Assembly (NCBI RefSeq): GCF_030551875.1
Contig: NZ_JAUOZU010000001.1
Location: forward strand, 530,586 to 594,585
Length of the DNA: 64,000 bases
Origin: Fluviirhizobium alvei
Lineage (GTDB): Bacteria > Pseudomonadota > Alphaproteobacteria > Rhizobiales > Rhizobiaceae
Direction: 5' to 3'
Both the position numbers and the translations under genes were made by a program. Every line of letters begins with the position of its first letter. Within the stretch, counting starts at the first letter, position 1. Under the pieces are notes generated by a model. The model searched no databases, was not told where the DNA came from, and saw only the letters and a list, made by a program, of their open reading frames with translations. Positions 28,759 to 37,224 of the stretch are shown one piece after another.

Positions 28759-28914
28759 CCCCTCCCCAACCCCTCCCCACAAGGGGGAGGGGCTAACCCG
28801 GCTTTGCCCTCGCAGGCCCAAACAGACCTTTGAGCAAGGCGAAAGGATGATTTCGGGTGGCGCTGGAGCAGCCAGCTAAGCCCCTCCCCCTTGTGGGGAG
28901 GGGTTGGGGAGGGG
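28759..28914. repeat. Perfect 34-bp inverted repeat element upstream of smc
   Basis: The bases 28759-28792 (beginning CCCCTCCCCAACCCCTCCCC) are the exact reverse complement of 28881-28914. The arms are separated by 88 bases. The whole can fold into one long hairpin. It lies between the dsbA terminator and the smc start, so smc transcription from upstream would cross it. It looks like another intergenic mosaic repeat; its sequence differs from the elements near 7.8 and 22 kb but the G/C-run style is shared. Confidence 0.85.
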
Positions 28915-28955
28915 TTTGCGCCACGAACGTTGAAAGAGGGCGTGATCAGCTTTCC

Positions 28956-28992
28956 GCAAAACAAAACAGGCGGCAGCCCGAAGGCGCCGCCC
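28956..28992 (-). terminator. Rho-independent terminator of the dsbA-like gene
   Basis: On the minus strand GGCGGC-GCC-TTCG-GGC-T-GCCGCC forms a GC-rich stem with a UUCG tetraloop and one bulged T, immediately followed by TGTTTTGTTTTG. It lies about 20 bases past the stop of the DsbA-like gene. This is the clearest intrinsic terminator in the window. Confidence 0.85.
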
Positions 28993-29013
28993 GTCATGCA
29001 ATCAAACGGTGGA

Positions 29014-29766
29014 TCAAAGAGCGGCGTCGATGAGACCCGACATTTCTTCAACGCTCATTTCCCCAGTATAACGCTGTCCGTTGATGAAGAAGGTGGGTGT
29101 GGAGTTGACGCCGAATTCCTTGGACGCCGCATCCCGCACCTTGTTCACATCATCCAGAAGCTTCTGGTTCGTCAAGCAGGCTTCGAAGCTCTCCTGTGTA
29201 AAACCGGCGAGCTTGGACATCTGCAGAAGGGCGGCCTTGCCGTCTTCGGCGGTCGCCCAGGTCATCTGGCTGGCAAAGAGCGCCGAAACCATCGGGAAAT
29301 ACTGGCCTTCCGGCGCGCAGCGCGCCAGCATGATCGCCGCAGCCGCGCGGGTGTCGAGCGGGAATTCGCGGAGCACGAAACGGACCTTGCCGCTATCGAC
29401 ATATTTGGTCTTGATCGCCTCGAACGTGCCGGTATGGAAGCGGGCGCAATGCGGGCAGGTCATCGACATATATTCGACGATCGTCACCGGTGCGTCGGCC
29501 TTGCCGATCGAAACGTCCGGCAGGGCGCCGGGCGCCATCAGCTTGGCGACATCGACCGAACCTTCCGCTTTGGGCAGCTCGACCTTGGATGCCGGCTTGG
29601 TCTCAGCCGGCGTTGTGGCCGGAGCCTCCGTCTTGGTTTCGGCTGCCGGTTCCTTCTTGGCTTCCTTTTCCGAGGAATCGCTGCAGGCGGCCAGCGTGGA
29701 GGCGAATGCAACGGCAGCGGCGCCGGCGCCGAGGCGCTTGAGAAGATCTTTACGGGTAAGCAACAT
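29014..29766 (-). CDS. DsbA/DsbG-like thioredoxin-fold lipoprotein
   Basis: A 250-residue exported protein. The N-terminus MLLTRKDLLKRLGAGAAAVA leads to the lipobox STLAAC (Cys acylated), then an Ala/Lys/Glu/Thr-rich linker to about residue 70, then a DSBA-like domain with the redox motif MSMTCPHCARFH (CPHC), a cis-Pro region TPTFFINGQRYTG, and a C-terminal helix. GAGGA precedes the ATG at 29766; a longer frame to 29880 is unlikely. The role is disulfide formation or isomerisation at the membrane. The neighbouring DciA-like gene is upstream on the same strand. Confidence 0.9.
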   Translation of the reverse strand: MLLTRKDLLKRLGAGAAAVAFASTLAACSDSSEKEAKKEPAAETKTEAPATTPAETKPASKVELPKAEGSVDVAKLMAPGALPDVSIGKADAPVTIVEYMSMTCPHCARFHTGTFEAIKTKYVDSGKVRFVLREFPLDTRAAAAIMLARCAPEGQYFPMVSALFASQMTWATAEDGKAALLQMSKLAGFTQESFEACLTNQKLLDDVNKVRDAASKEFGVNSTPTFFINGQRYTGEMSVEEMSGLIDAAL

Positions 29767-29900
29767 GGAAAGTCCTCGAATGGGCGAAATTTCGCCTCTG
29801 GATATACGTTGCCCGGTCGCGCTGCAAGCGCCCAGCCCGGTCATCTGTTCAAACAATTGTGACGAGCCAAAGGCTTCCACTGTCGCTGTCGTGAACCGCT

Positions 29901-30404
29901 TCAGCGTTTGGTGCGCCCGATGATCGCGCGGCCGAGCCGGTCGAGCGCCTGCTTCAGGGCTTCATGTTCGATCTCGCCTGTCATCGAGGAGAGCTTGGCA
30001 TTTTCGGCGGCATTGAGCGGTTTTGGCTTGCGCCGATACTTCTGCTGCACTGCCACGGGCTTCTGGACGATCCGCACCTGCCGGATCGCGGGATAGCCGA
30101 AGAACCCATTGATCCTTTGGATGAGTTCCCCCTGGGCATGGGCCAGAAAGAGCGCTCGGGCCCCTTCACAGGCAATCGTCAGCACGCCGGGTTCAACGCG
30201 AGCTTCTTCCCCTGCCATTTCCGAATTGCGTCGCGGCCAGGTGATCTTTTCCGGGCGGGTGCAATCGGCGAAGTCGGTGCCGACGATTTCATCCCACGAG
30301 CCGATCAGCGCCGTGTTGATGCCTGCCTTACGCGCCAGCACAGGATCCATCAGCCGGTTGGCTGCTTCCGAGATCTGAATCGCTCCATTCCTGTGAAATG
30401 TCAT
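29901..30404 (-). CDS. DciA-like protein (DUF721)
   Basis: A 167-residue protein with the DUF721 core GSWDEIVGTDFADCTRPEKI and LTIACEGARALFLAHAQGEL, then INGFFGYPAIRQVRIVQ. DciA-type proteins interact with and help load the replicative helicase DnaB in bacteria that lack DnaC; that role is known from other species and inferred here. The tail (PKPLNAAENAKLSSMTG...) is a basic low-complexity helix common in alphaproteobacterial versions. Placed divergently from mutY with 69 bp between, as in rhizobia. Confidence 0.85.
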   Translation of the reverse strand: MTFHRNGAIQISEAANRLMDPVLARKAGINTALIGSWDEIVGTDFADCTRPEKITWPRRNSEMAGEEARVEPGVLTIACEGARALFLAHAQGELIQRINGFFGYPAIRQVRIVQKPVAVQQKYRRKPKPLNAAENAKLSSMTGEIEHEALKQALDRLGRAIIGRTKR

Positions 30405-30473
30405 TTAGGGACTTCCGGACCGAGGCCAAGCTTGTTACGCCCTAGATAATCGCGTTCCCTCGAAACGGCAACC

Positions 30474-31562
30474 ATGACACTGACACCTCGGTCGCAATTG
30501 ACCCGCCCCGAAGCCTCGCTGCTGCTCGCCTGGTATGATCGCCATCACCGCGAACTGCCCTGGCGCGTCGATCCCAAGATGCATGCGGCCGGTATCCGGC
30601 CCGATCCCTATTTCGTCTGGTTGTCGGAGGTCATGCTGCAGCAGACCACCGTCCAGGCCGTGAAGGCCTATTTCCTCAAATTCATCAGCGTCTGGCCGAC
30701 AGTGGTCGATCTTGCCGCCGCCGACAGGGAGGAAGTCCTCAAAGCCTGGGCCGGGCTCGGTTACTATGCCCGCGCCCGCAATCTCATCAAATGCGCCGAA
30801 GAGGTGGTGGACCGTTTCGGCGGCAAGTTCCCCGATACGGTCGAAGAACTGGCGAGCCTGCCGGGCATCGGCGACTATACCTCAGCTGCCATCGCTGCCA
30901 TCGCCTTCAATCGACGGGCGCTCGTCATGGATGGCAATGTCGAGCGCGTGATCTCGCGGGTCTTTGCCATCGAGATGCCGTTGCCTGCCGCCAAACCGTT
31001 GATGCGCGCCTGTCTCGATGCGATCACGCCGCAGGATCGGCCCGGCGATTTTGCCCAGGCGATGATGGATCTCGGCGCCACCGTCTGTTCTCCGCGCCGT
31101 CCGGCCTGTGTCTTCTGTCCCTGGCGGAACGATTGCCGCGCTTTTGCGCAGGGCGATCCAGAACCCTTTCCGTTCAAGGCTCCGAAGAAGGAGAAGCCCG
31201 TCCGGCTGGGGGCCGCTTTCGTGGCGCTTGACGACGCGGGCAGGGTGCTTCTGCGAAAGCGGGGCGAAAAGGGTCTGCTCGGCGGCATGACCGAAGTGCC
31301 GACGACGGACTGGACAGCAAGGCAGGATGGCGCCACCGATCCGGAGGCCGCTCCCTTTGCGGCCGACTGGCAGGAGAAGGGAATGGTCACGCATGTCTTC
31401 ACCCATTTCCAACTGCGCCTCACCATCTATTTCGCCAAGGTTATGGAGGCCTCAGACGATCACGGCTGGTGGGAGCCGGTCGCAAATCTTGAAGGCCAGG
31501 CGCTTCCAACTGTCATGAAAAAGGCAATTGCGGTCGCTATCGGCGAGAAAAGACAGAAATGA
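30474..31562 (+). CDS. mutY: A/G-specific adenine glycosylase MutY
   Basis: A 362-residue base-excision repair enzyme that removes adenine opposite 8-oxoguanine. The N-terminal region includes FVWLSEVMLQQTTVQAV with the catalytic Glu, the helix-hairpin-helix LASLPGIGDYTSAAIAAIAF and the catalytic Asp in VMDGNVERVISR. The [4Fe-4S] cluster cysteines are CSPRRPACVFCPWRNDC (C-x6-C-x2-C-x5-C). A C-terminal NUDIX-like 8-oxoG recognition domain follows (RVLLRKRGEKGLLGGMTEVP). The HAD gene starts at or just beyond its stop, suggesting an operon. Confidence 0.96.
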   Translation: MTLTPRSQLTRPEASLLLAWYDRHHRELPWRVDPKMHAAGIRPDPYFVWLSEVMLQQTTVQAVKAYFLKFISVWPTVVDLAAADREEVLKAWAGLGYYARARNLIKCAEEVVDRFGGKFPDTVEELASLPGIGDYTSAAIAAIAFNRRALVMDGNVERVISRVFAIEMPLPAAKPLMRACLDAITPQDRPGDFAQAMMDLGATVCSPRRPACVFCPWRNDCRAFAQGDPEPFPFKAPKKEKPVRLGAAFVALDDAGRVLLRKRGEKGLLGGMTEVPTTDWTARQDGATDPEAAPFAADWQEKGMVTHVFTHFQLRLTIYFAKVMEASDDHGWWEPVANLEGQALPTVMKKAIAVAIGEKRQK

Positions 31563-31573
31563 AAGGACCTTCC

Positions 31574-32185
31574 ATGCCCCTCCCGGTCGACCATATCGTC
31601 TTCGATATCGGACGCGTGCTGATCCACTATGATCCCGATATCCCGTTCTCGCGGATCATTCCCGATCCGGTCGATCGGAAATGGTTCTTCGATAATGTTT
31701 GCACCCATGACTGGAACATCGAGCAGGATCGCGGCCGGACCTGGGCCGAGGCCGAAGCGCTTCTCATTGCAAGCCATCCCGACCAGGCCGAGCGCATTCG
31801 CGCCTTCCGCAAACATTGGCACGAGATGGTCAGTCACGCCTATGACGACAGTGTTACGCTCCTGAAGCGCTTCATCGATGAAGGCCGCGATGTGACGATG
31901 CTGACCAACTTCGCTGACGATACGTTCGATCAGGCGCAGGAGATCTTTCCGTTCCTGACCCTGCCGCGGGGTGTCACTGTCTCGGCCCGCGTCGGCCTGA
32001 TCAAGCCGGATCCGGAAATCTACCGCGTTCACACCGAACGTTTCGGCCTGGTGCCCGAGCGCACGCTCTTCATCGATGACAGCCTGCCCAATATCGAGGC
32101 TGCGCGCGCCTTTGGCTGGCAGGCAATCCACTATAGCGGAGCCGAAAAGCTCAGGGCCGATCTGGCCGCCCACGGCCTGCTGTGA
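31574..32185 (+). CDS. HAD-family hydrolase
   Basis: A 203-residue haloacid-dehalogenase-like hydrolase. Motif I is HIVFDIGRVLIHYDP (nucleophile Asp; the second Asp of DxD is replaced by Gly, as in the haloacid dehalogenase / epoxide-hydrolase-N-domain type), motif II lies in VTMLTNFADDTF, motif III Lys in GLIKPDPEIY, motif IV in LFIDDSLPNIEAA. AAAGGA stands 6 bases before the ATG at 31574; an earlier ATG at 31559 overlaps the mutY stop. It may act on a phosphorylated or halogenated small molecule; not specified by sequence. Confidence 0.85.
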   Translation: MPLPVDHIVFDIGRVLIHYDPDIPFSRIIPDPVDRKWFFDNVCTHDWNIEQDRGRTWAEAEALLIASHPDQAERIRAFRKHWHEMVSHAYDDSVTLLKRFIDEGRDVTMLTNFADDTFDQAQEIFPFLTLPRGVTVSARVGLIKPDPEIYRVHTERFGLVPERTLFIDDSLPNIEAARAFGWQAIHYSGAEKLRADLAAHGLL

Positions 32186-32193
32186 GGCAGGCC

Positions 32194-32556
32194 ATGCGTT
32201 TCGATCCTGTTGCAGCCCTGATTGCCTATCACGACGCCATCAACCGGCTGGATTTCGAGGCGATCGAGACGATGTTTGCCGAGGATGCGCTCTATGTCTC
32301 GCCGGGCTTCGGCGGCGAGACGCGTGGTCGTGCGGCGATCCTCAAGGCCTTCCGCGACTATTTCGCCCGCTTTCCCGATCAGCATGCCAAAGATGATCTC
32401 GTCGAACAGCTTGGCGATCGTTCGGTGCGCTCGGTCTGGCGGCTTGAAGCCACCGACCGGACAACGGGAGAGGTCATCCGCCGAAATGGCGAGGAAGTGA
32501 CCGACTTCGACGATGCCGGCCGGATCGTGCGGGTGACGGTGTTTGATCGGGGGTAG
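32194..32556 (+). CDS. SnoaL-like / NTF2-fold small protein
   Basis: A 120-residue NTF2-like protein: FDPVAALIAYHDAINRLDFEAIETMF is the typical first helix, then AEDALYVSPGFGGETRGRAAI and the beta strands VRSVWRLEATDRTTGEVI and RIVRVTVFDRG. Such folds act as polyketide cyclases, ketosteroid-isomerase-like enzymes or ligand-binding proteins. GTGAGG precedes the ATG by about 7 bases; a GTG at 32182 overlapping the HAD stop is the alternative. The tight junction suggests mutY, HAD and this gene form one unit. Confidence 0.75.
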   Translation: MRFDPVAALIAYHDAINRLDFEAIETMFAEDALYVSPGFGGETRGRAAILKAFRDYFARFPDQHAKDDLVEQLGDRSVRSVWRLEATDRTTGEVIRRNGEEVTDFDDAGRIVRVTVFDRG

Positions 32557-32732
32557 CTTTCCTGCCGTCGCGGCATGGCCACGAAGGCGCCCTTTCGATG
32601 CGGAGAGACCTTTGAGCCGCAGGATCATGAATTCCGGTTTGAAAGCGCCTATATTCGGTGCATAATCCAACCGTATTGGGTCGCGGGCAGGCGGTCGGCT
32701 TTTGCAATCTGCTATGAGCGGGAGAAACGGAA

Positions 32733-32975
32733 ATGAAGCATCATTCGATCCTGGTTCGTGCCTACTGGGATGAGGATGCGCGCGTGTGGGTCGCCTCGAG
32801 CGCAGATATTGACGGGTTGGCCGTCGAGGCGGAGACCCTGGAGTTGCTAGAGCAGAAGTCTCTGGCGGCGATTTCCGACCTTCTCGAGTTGAACGGCGTC
32901 ACATCCGATCTGCCGGAAATCCCCGTTCATTTCATGGCAGAGCATCTGGCAAAGATCCCCAACCCCTGTTTTTGA
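32733..32975 (+). CDS. HicB-like antitoxin (DUF1902)
   Basis: An 80-residue protein with the partial RNase-H-like HicB fold: ILVRAYWDEDARVWVASSAD, then IDGLAVEAETLELLEQKSL. No C-terminal DNA-binding domain is present, so it fits the short DUF1902 group. A GGGAG site precedes the ATG. It would bind and block the HicA-like toxin encoded 6 bp downstream. The order antitoxin-toxin is the reverse of most hicAB pairs. Confidence 0.82.
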   Translation: MKHHSILVRAYWDEDARVWVASSADIDGLAVEAETLELLEQKSLAAISDLLELNGVTSDLPEIPVHFMAEHLAKIPNPCF

Positions 32976-32981
32976 AATCCC

Positions 32982-33176
32982 ATGGCGGGCTATCTCAGGG
33001 AACTGCTCGAGCTTCTGTCCAAGGCAGGCTGCACCTTCCATCGGCATGGGAAGGGTGACCACGACATCTGGTATAGTCCGATCACCAAGCGCTATTTCAC
33101 CGTCGATCATGGCGTGAAGTCACGGCATACGGCCAATGAGACTCTGAAGCAGGCTGGGCTTCCAAAGGCCTTCTGA
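32982..33176 (+). CDS. HicA-like mRNA interferase toxin
   Basis: A 64-residue double-stranded-RNA-binding-like protein: GYLRELLELLSKAGCTFHRH, then GKGDHDIWYSPITKRYFTVD, where the His in GDHDIWY matches the catalytic His of HicA, and a closing HTANETLKQAGLPKAF. It would cleave mRNA when unopposed. It follows the DUF1902 antitoxin by 6 bp and ends about 200 bp before ppdK. Confidence 0.85.
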   Translation: MAGYLRELLELLSKAGCTFHRHGKGDHDIWYSPITKRYFTVDHGVKSRHTANETLKQAGLPKAF

Positions 33177-33376
33177 TCTCATCGGACATTTTTGCTTGGC
33201 GCTGGCTGCGCAACCGGCACTGCACGAACCGGATGCCTCGGGACTTGCTTAGCCTATGCGACGCCCTTTGTGCATTGCAGCATTTTCTTGTTCGATGCTG
33301 TTTTCAAAATGCTGCGAATGAGATAGCAGTGATCTCAACGAGAAATGCTGTTCCGCGCGGGGTGAGGGCCGGAATC

Positions 33377-36046
33377 ATGAAATGGGTCTATAATTTTGGT
33401 GCCGGCAAGGCCGAGGGGCGGGCCGATCTCGCCGAGAGGCTGGGCGGCAAGGGGGCAAACCTCGCGGAAATGTGCCTGATGGGCCTGCCGGTTCCGCCGG
33501 GACTGACCATCGTTGCCGATGCCTGCAATCACTTTCTCGTCGAAGGCCGCCATTTTCCCGATGGGCTGAAAGCCTCGGTCGTCGAAGGCCTGCAGAAGAT
33601 CGAGATCCAGACCGGCCGCAAGTTCGGTTCCGCCAACCAGCCCCTGTTGCTCTCCGTTCGCTCGGGCAGCCGCGTCTCCATGCCCGGCATGATGGATACC
33701 GTCCTCAATCTCGGCCTCAACGACGATACGGTCGTGGCACTCGCCCGCGACACCGGCGACGAGCGTTTTGCCTGGGACAGCTACCGTCGCTTCATCGAAA
33801 TGTATGGCGGCGTCGTCATGGGGCTCGGCCATGACATTTTCGAAGAGATCCTCGATGACGAGAAGGCGCGTCTTGGCCGCGCGCTCGACACCGAAATGCT
33901 GGCGGCCGAATGGCAGGGTGTCGTGGCCCGCTACAAGGATATGCTGGACGAGGAACTCGGCCAGTCCTTCCCGATGGATCCGATGGCCCAGCTCTGGGGC
34001 GCCATCGGCGCGGTCTTTTCGAGCTGGACCAACAACCGCGCCATCACCTACCGCATGCTGCACAACATCCCGGACGATTGGGGCACGGCCGTCAATGTCC
34101 AGGCCATGGTGTTTGGCAATCTCGGCAATTCGTCGGCCACCGGCGTCGCCTTTACCCGCAATCCCTCCACAGGTGCCCGCGCGCTCTATGGCGAATTCCT
34201 CGTCAATGCACAGGGCGAAGATGTGGTGGCCGGCATCCGCACGCCGCAATCGATCACCGATCAGGCCCGCATCGAGACCGGTTCCGAAAAGCCCTCGCTC
34301 GAAAAGCTGATGCCGGAGGCATTCGCCGAATTCACCGCCGTCTGCGACAGGCTCGAGGCGCATTACAAGGATATGCTCGATCTCGAATTCACCATCGAGC
34401 GTGGCAAGTTGTGGATGCTGCAGGTCCGTCCCGGCAAGCGCACGGCGCGCGCCGCCATGCGGATTGCCGTCGACATGGTGTCGGAAGGGCTGATCAGCGA
34501 GGCCGAAGCGGTTGATCGCATCGATCCGTCGAGCCTCGACCAGCTGCTGCATCCGACCATCGATCCCAATGCCCGCGGCGAAATCATCGGTTCGGGCCTG
34601 CCGGCTTCGCCGGGTGCGGCAGCAGGCGAGATCGTCTTTACCTCCGAGGCGGCCCTGATTGCCGAGAAGGAAGGCCGCAAGGTCATCCTCGTGCGCACCG
34701 AAACCAGCCCGGAAGATATCCACGGCATGCATGCGGCAGAAGGCATTCTCACCACACGCGGCGGCATGACCAGCCATGCGGCGGTGGTTGCGCGCGGCAT
34801 GGGCATTCCTTGCGTCTGCGGCGCCGGCAACCTGCGTGTCGACATGCGCAATCACGAACTCGTGGGCCACGGCTTCAAGCTCAGCGAAGGCGACATCATC
34901 TCCATCGATGGCTCGTCTGGCCAGGTGCTCAAGGGCCTGCAGCCGATGCTGCAGCCGGAACTGTCGCCGGATTTCGAGAAGATCATGGGCTGGGCCGACA
35001 AGATCCGCCGCATGCGGGTGCGCACCAATGCCGAAACCCCGTCGGATGCGCGCGCCGCCCGCTCCTTCGGCGCGGAAGGCATCGGCCTTTGCCGCACCGA
35101 ACATATGTTCTTCGAAGGCGACCGCATCAACCAGATGCGCGAAATGATCCTCGCCGAGACGATCGAGGAGCGCCGCGAGGCGCTCAACGTCCTTCTGCCG
35201 ATGCAGCGCGCCGATTTCGTCGAACTGTTCGAGATCATGCATGGCACGCCGGTCACGATCCGCCTTCTCGATCCGCCGCTGCATGAATTCCTGCCGAAAT
35301 CGGAAGAGGAGATCGACGAGGTCGCCGCCCGCATCGGCATGGAGGCCGTGCATCTCAGAGAACGCATCGATGCGCTGCACGAATTCAATCCCATGCTCGG
35401 CCATCGCGGTTGCCGTCTGCATATCTCGCATCCGGAGATCGTCGAGATGCAGGCGCGCGCCATCTTCGAGGCCGCCGTCGAGGCGGCGCGCCGGACCGGT
35501 GCGGCCGTGGTGCCGGAAATCATGGTGCCCGTGGTCGGCCTCAAGGCCGAGCTCGACTACGTCAAGGCCCGTATCGATGCCGTTGCCAAGTCTGTGATGG
35601 ATGAAAGCGGCATGAAGATCGAATATCTCGTCGGCACGATGATCGAACTGCCGCGTGCGGCGCTTCGCGCCCATGTGATCGCCGAAGTGGCGGAATTCTT
35701 CTCCTACGGCACCAACGACCTGACCCAGACCACCTTCGGCATGTCGCGCGACGATGCGTCGAGCTTCCTGCCGACCTATATGCAGAAGGGCATCATCGAG
35801 CGCGATCCCTTCGTCAATCTCGATTTCGACGGCGTCGGCGAACTGATCCAGATCGCCGCCGAACGCGGCCGCCGCACCCGTCCGGGCCTGAAACTCGGCA
35901 TCTGCGGCGAACATGGCGGCGACCCGGTCTCGATCAATTTCTGCGAACAGTGGGGACTGGACTATGTCTCCTGCTCGCCCTTCCGCGTGCCGATCGCGAA
36001 ACTCGCGGCGGCGCAGGCGACGATCAGGAGTGGCAGAAATCCGTGA
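33377..36046 (+). CDS. ppdK: Pyruvate, phosphate dikinase
   Basis: An 889-residue three-domain enzyme interconverting pyruvate, ATP and Pi with PEP, AMP and PPi. The N-terminal ATP-grasp domain starts MKWVYNFGAGKAEG and holds LLLSVRSGSRVSMPGMMDTV. The phosphohistidine domain has the catalytic His in GILTTRGGMTSHAAVVARGM. The C-terminal PEP/pyruvate barrel has LCRTEHMFFEGDRI, ENASM-equivalent region, GTNDLTQTTFGMSRDDA and the catalytic Cys in LKLGICGEHGGDP. The ATG at 33377 matches family N-termini; the longer frame back to 33233 does not. PpdK commonly supports gluconeogenesis in rhizobia. Confidence 0.96.
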   Translation: MKWVYNFGAGKAEGRADLAERLGGKGANLAEMCLMGLPVPPGLTIVADACNHFLVEGRHFPDGLKASVVEGLQKIEIQTGRKFGSANQPLLLSVRSGSRVSMPGMMDTVLNLGLNDDTVVALARDTGDERFAWDSYRRFIEMYGGVVMGLGHDIFEEILDDEKARLGRALDTEMLAAEWQGVVARYKDMLDEELGQSFPMDPMAQLWGAIGAVFSSWTNNRAITYRMLHNIPDDWGTAVNVQAMVFGNLGNSSATGVAFTRNPSTGARALYGEFLVNAQGEDVVAGIRTPQSITDQARIETGSEKPSLEKLMPEAFAEFTAVCDRLEAHYKDMLDLEFTIERGKLWMLQVRPGKRTARAAMRIAVDMVSEGLISEAEAVDRIDPSSLDQLLHPTIDPNARGEIIGSGLPASPGAAAGEIVFTSEAALIAEKEGRKVILVRTETSPEDIHGMHAAEGILTTRGGMTSHAAVVARGMGIPCVCGAGNLRVDMRNHELVGHGFKLSEGDIISIDGSSGQVLKGLQPMLQPELSPDFEKIMGWADKIRRMRVRTNAETPSDARAARSFGAEGIGLCRTEHMFFEGDRINQMREMILAETIEERREALNVLLPMQRADFVELFEIMHGTPVTIRLLDPPLHEFLPKSEEEIDEVAARIGMEAVHLRERIDALHEFNPMLGHRGCRLHISHPEIVEMQARAIFEAAVEAARRTGAAVVPEIMVPVVGLKAELDYVKARIDAVAKSVMDESGMKIEYLVGTMIELPRAALRAHVIAEVAEFFSYGTNDLTQTTFGMSRDDASSFLPTYMQKGIIERDPFVNLDFDGVGELIQIAAERGRRTRPGLKLGICGEHGGDPVSINFCEQWGLDYVSCSPFRVPIAKLAAAQATIRSGRNP

Positions 36047-36285
36047 TGACCTATTGGGTCAATTTCGAAAACCCGACGCCGCTATGCAGGATGGGCTGGG
36101 GCGTAACGGCAATCGATGAAGCAGATGCGCGCGTGATTGTCATGGGTTCTCCGGAATGGGCGAGGGAGCCCTGTGCTATAGCCAGTATCCGCGCGATTTC
36201 CTTTGATGAAATCGAGAAAAATCATGTTCGCCCGAATATGGGCAACATCCTCGCTCGGGGAATCTGGTTTCCAGACGGGATTTGA
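36046..36285 (+). CDS. Small protein overlapping the ppdK stop
   Basis: A 79-residue ORF (MTYWVNFENPTPLCRMGWGV...) whose ATG overlaps the ppdK TGA by one base (ATGA-type), suggesting coupled translation. It keeps an even amino-acid composition (VTAIDEADARVIVMGSPEWA, ISFDEIEKNHVRPN) unlike a random frame. I recognise no family. It lacks a good ribosome site of its own. Confidence 0.5.
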   Translation: MTYWVNFENPTPLCRMGWGVTAIDEADARVIVMGSPEWAREPCAIASIRAISFDEIEKNHVRPNMGNILARGIWFPDGI

Positions 36286-36448
36286 CGCGGGACAGCCGCA
36301 TCGCGCTGCGCTGTTGTCGACGCCAAGCGTGCTGGAGCAGGCAACGATCAGGAGTGGGCGACGGTAGGCCAAGGCAAAAGCTGGCTGGGCGATGGCTTTC
36401 GCGATGGGAAAGGACGGTCTTGGACCGGTATCATCCCACCGGTGCCTG

Positions 36449-36994
36449 TTATCGATAGAGACTTTCCGCCTCATTCGAAACCGCAGCTTTCGCATAGCGC
36501 AACATCGGAAAGATCCGCAGAAACGCCCGAAACACAGCTCCCAAACCATCTCTTCCTTTGATTTGCTCAAGGATGTCGTCCCTGATAGCGAGCACATGAC
36601 CGCTATCGACGACCGCTTTGAGGTAAAGGCGATAGTCTTCAAATTTGTTTTCCTTTGCCAATCGATAGCACCAGTAGGCCGCAGAAGGATTGAGAGTATA
36701 TATCCTCTTGTACGCCAGAAATGCCTCTTTCAGGCTTCCTTCTCTGTGCAGGATACCTGCAATTTTGTACCCGGCCATCCGATGGCCTTCACTCTCCGCA
36801 ATTGCGTAGTAGTGTTTCGCCAGTTCGAGATTTTTGTATTCGGTGTTGAGCGCATAGGAGACACCAAGACAGTAGGCGGCAATCGCTTTGCGTCCCTCTT
36901 CTGCTAAAATGGGGTGAAGAATTTCAACGGCTTGCTCGACAAGACCTTTTTTCAGATAGTCGTTCGCACGCTGCAAATCCTCATCCAAATCCAT
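36449..36994 (-). CDS. Sel1/TPR-like repeat protein
   Basis: A 181-residue all-helical protein with repeat-like helices: ANDYLKKGLVEQAVEILHPI, AAYCLGVSYALNTEYKNLEL, AKHYYAIAESEGHRMAGYKI, LKEAFLAYKRIYTLNP. These match degenerate TPR/Sel1-like units that serve as protein-binding scaffolds. Its base composition is visibly more AT-rich than that of the genes before it, hinting at recent acquisition. No signal peptide. It stands alone, antisense to ppdK, at the edge of an accessory stretch. Confidence 0.7.
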   Translation of the reverse strand: MDLDEDLQRANDYLKKGLVEQAVEILHPILAEEGRKAIAAYCLGVSYALNTEYKNLELAKHYYAIAESEGHRMAGYKIAGILHREGSLKEAFLAYKRIYTLNPSAAYWCYRLAKENKFEDYRLYLKAVVDSGHVLAIRDDILEQIKGRDGLGAVFRAFLRIFPMLRYAKAAVSNEAESLYR

Positions 36995-37224
36995 GGAAAA
37001 CTCCTCTTCAATACTTATTTCTTCCGTAATCGCCTATTCTTAGCGGCGTTCGGCCTTGGAAGTCACGCGGCGATTTTCAATTTCTATGTGGAGTTGCTGA
37101 CCCCTGTCACAAAGCGCGCTGCCGCACAGGCACAATCAGGAATGGGGAGGTCGGTGTTCAGCCCCCCAGCAAACTGGTCGTATGAAAGCTCAAAGCCCGG
37201 ACGGTTGATACGGCGCTGCACGAT

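Noticed and set aside
27469..28833. Long frame opposite to smc
   Set aside because: It is a shadow of the coiled-coil coding sequence; composition is arbitrary and no ribosome site supports it.
33335..35914. A very long open frame on the strand opposite to ppdK
   Set aside because: It mirrors the codon pattern of ppdK, shows no family motifs, and ppdK is certain. High-GC genes often leave the opposite strand open.
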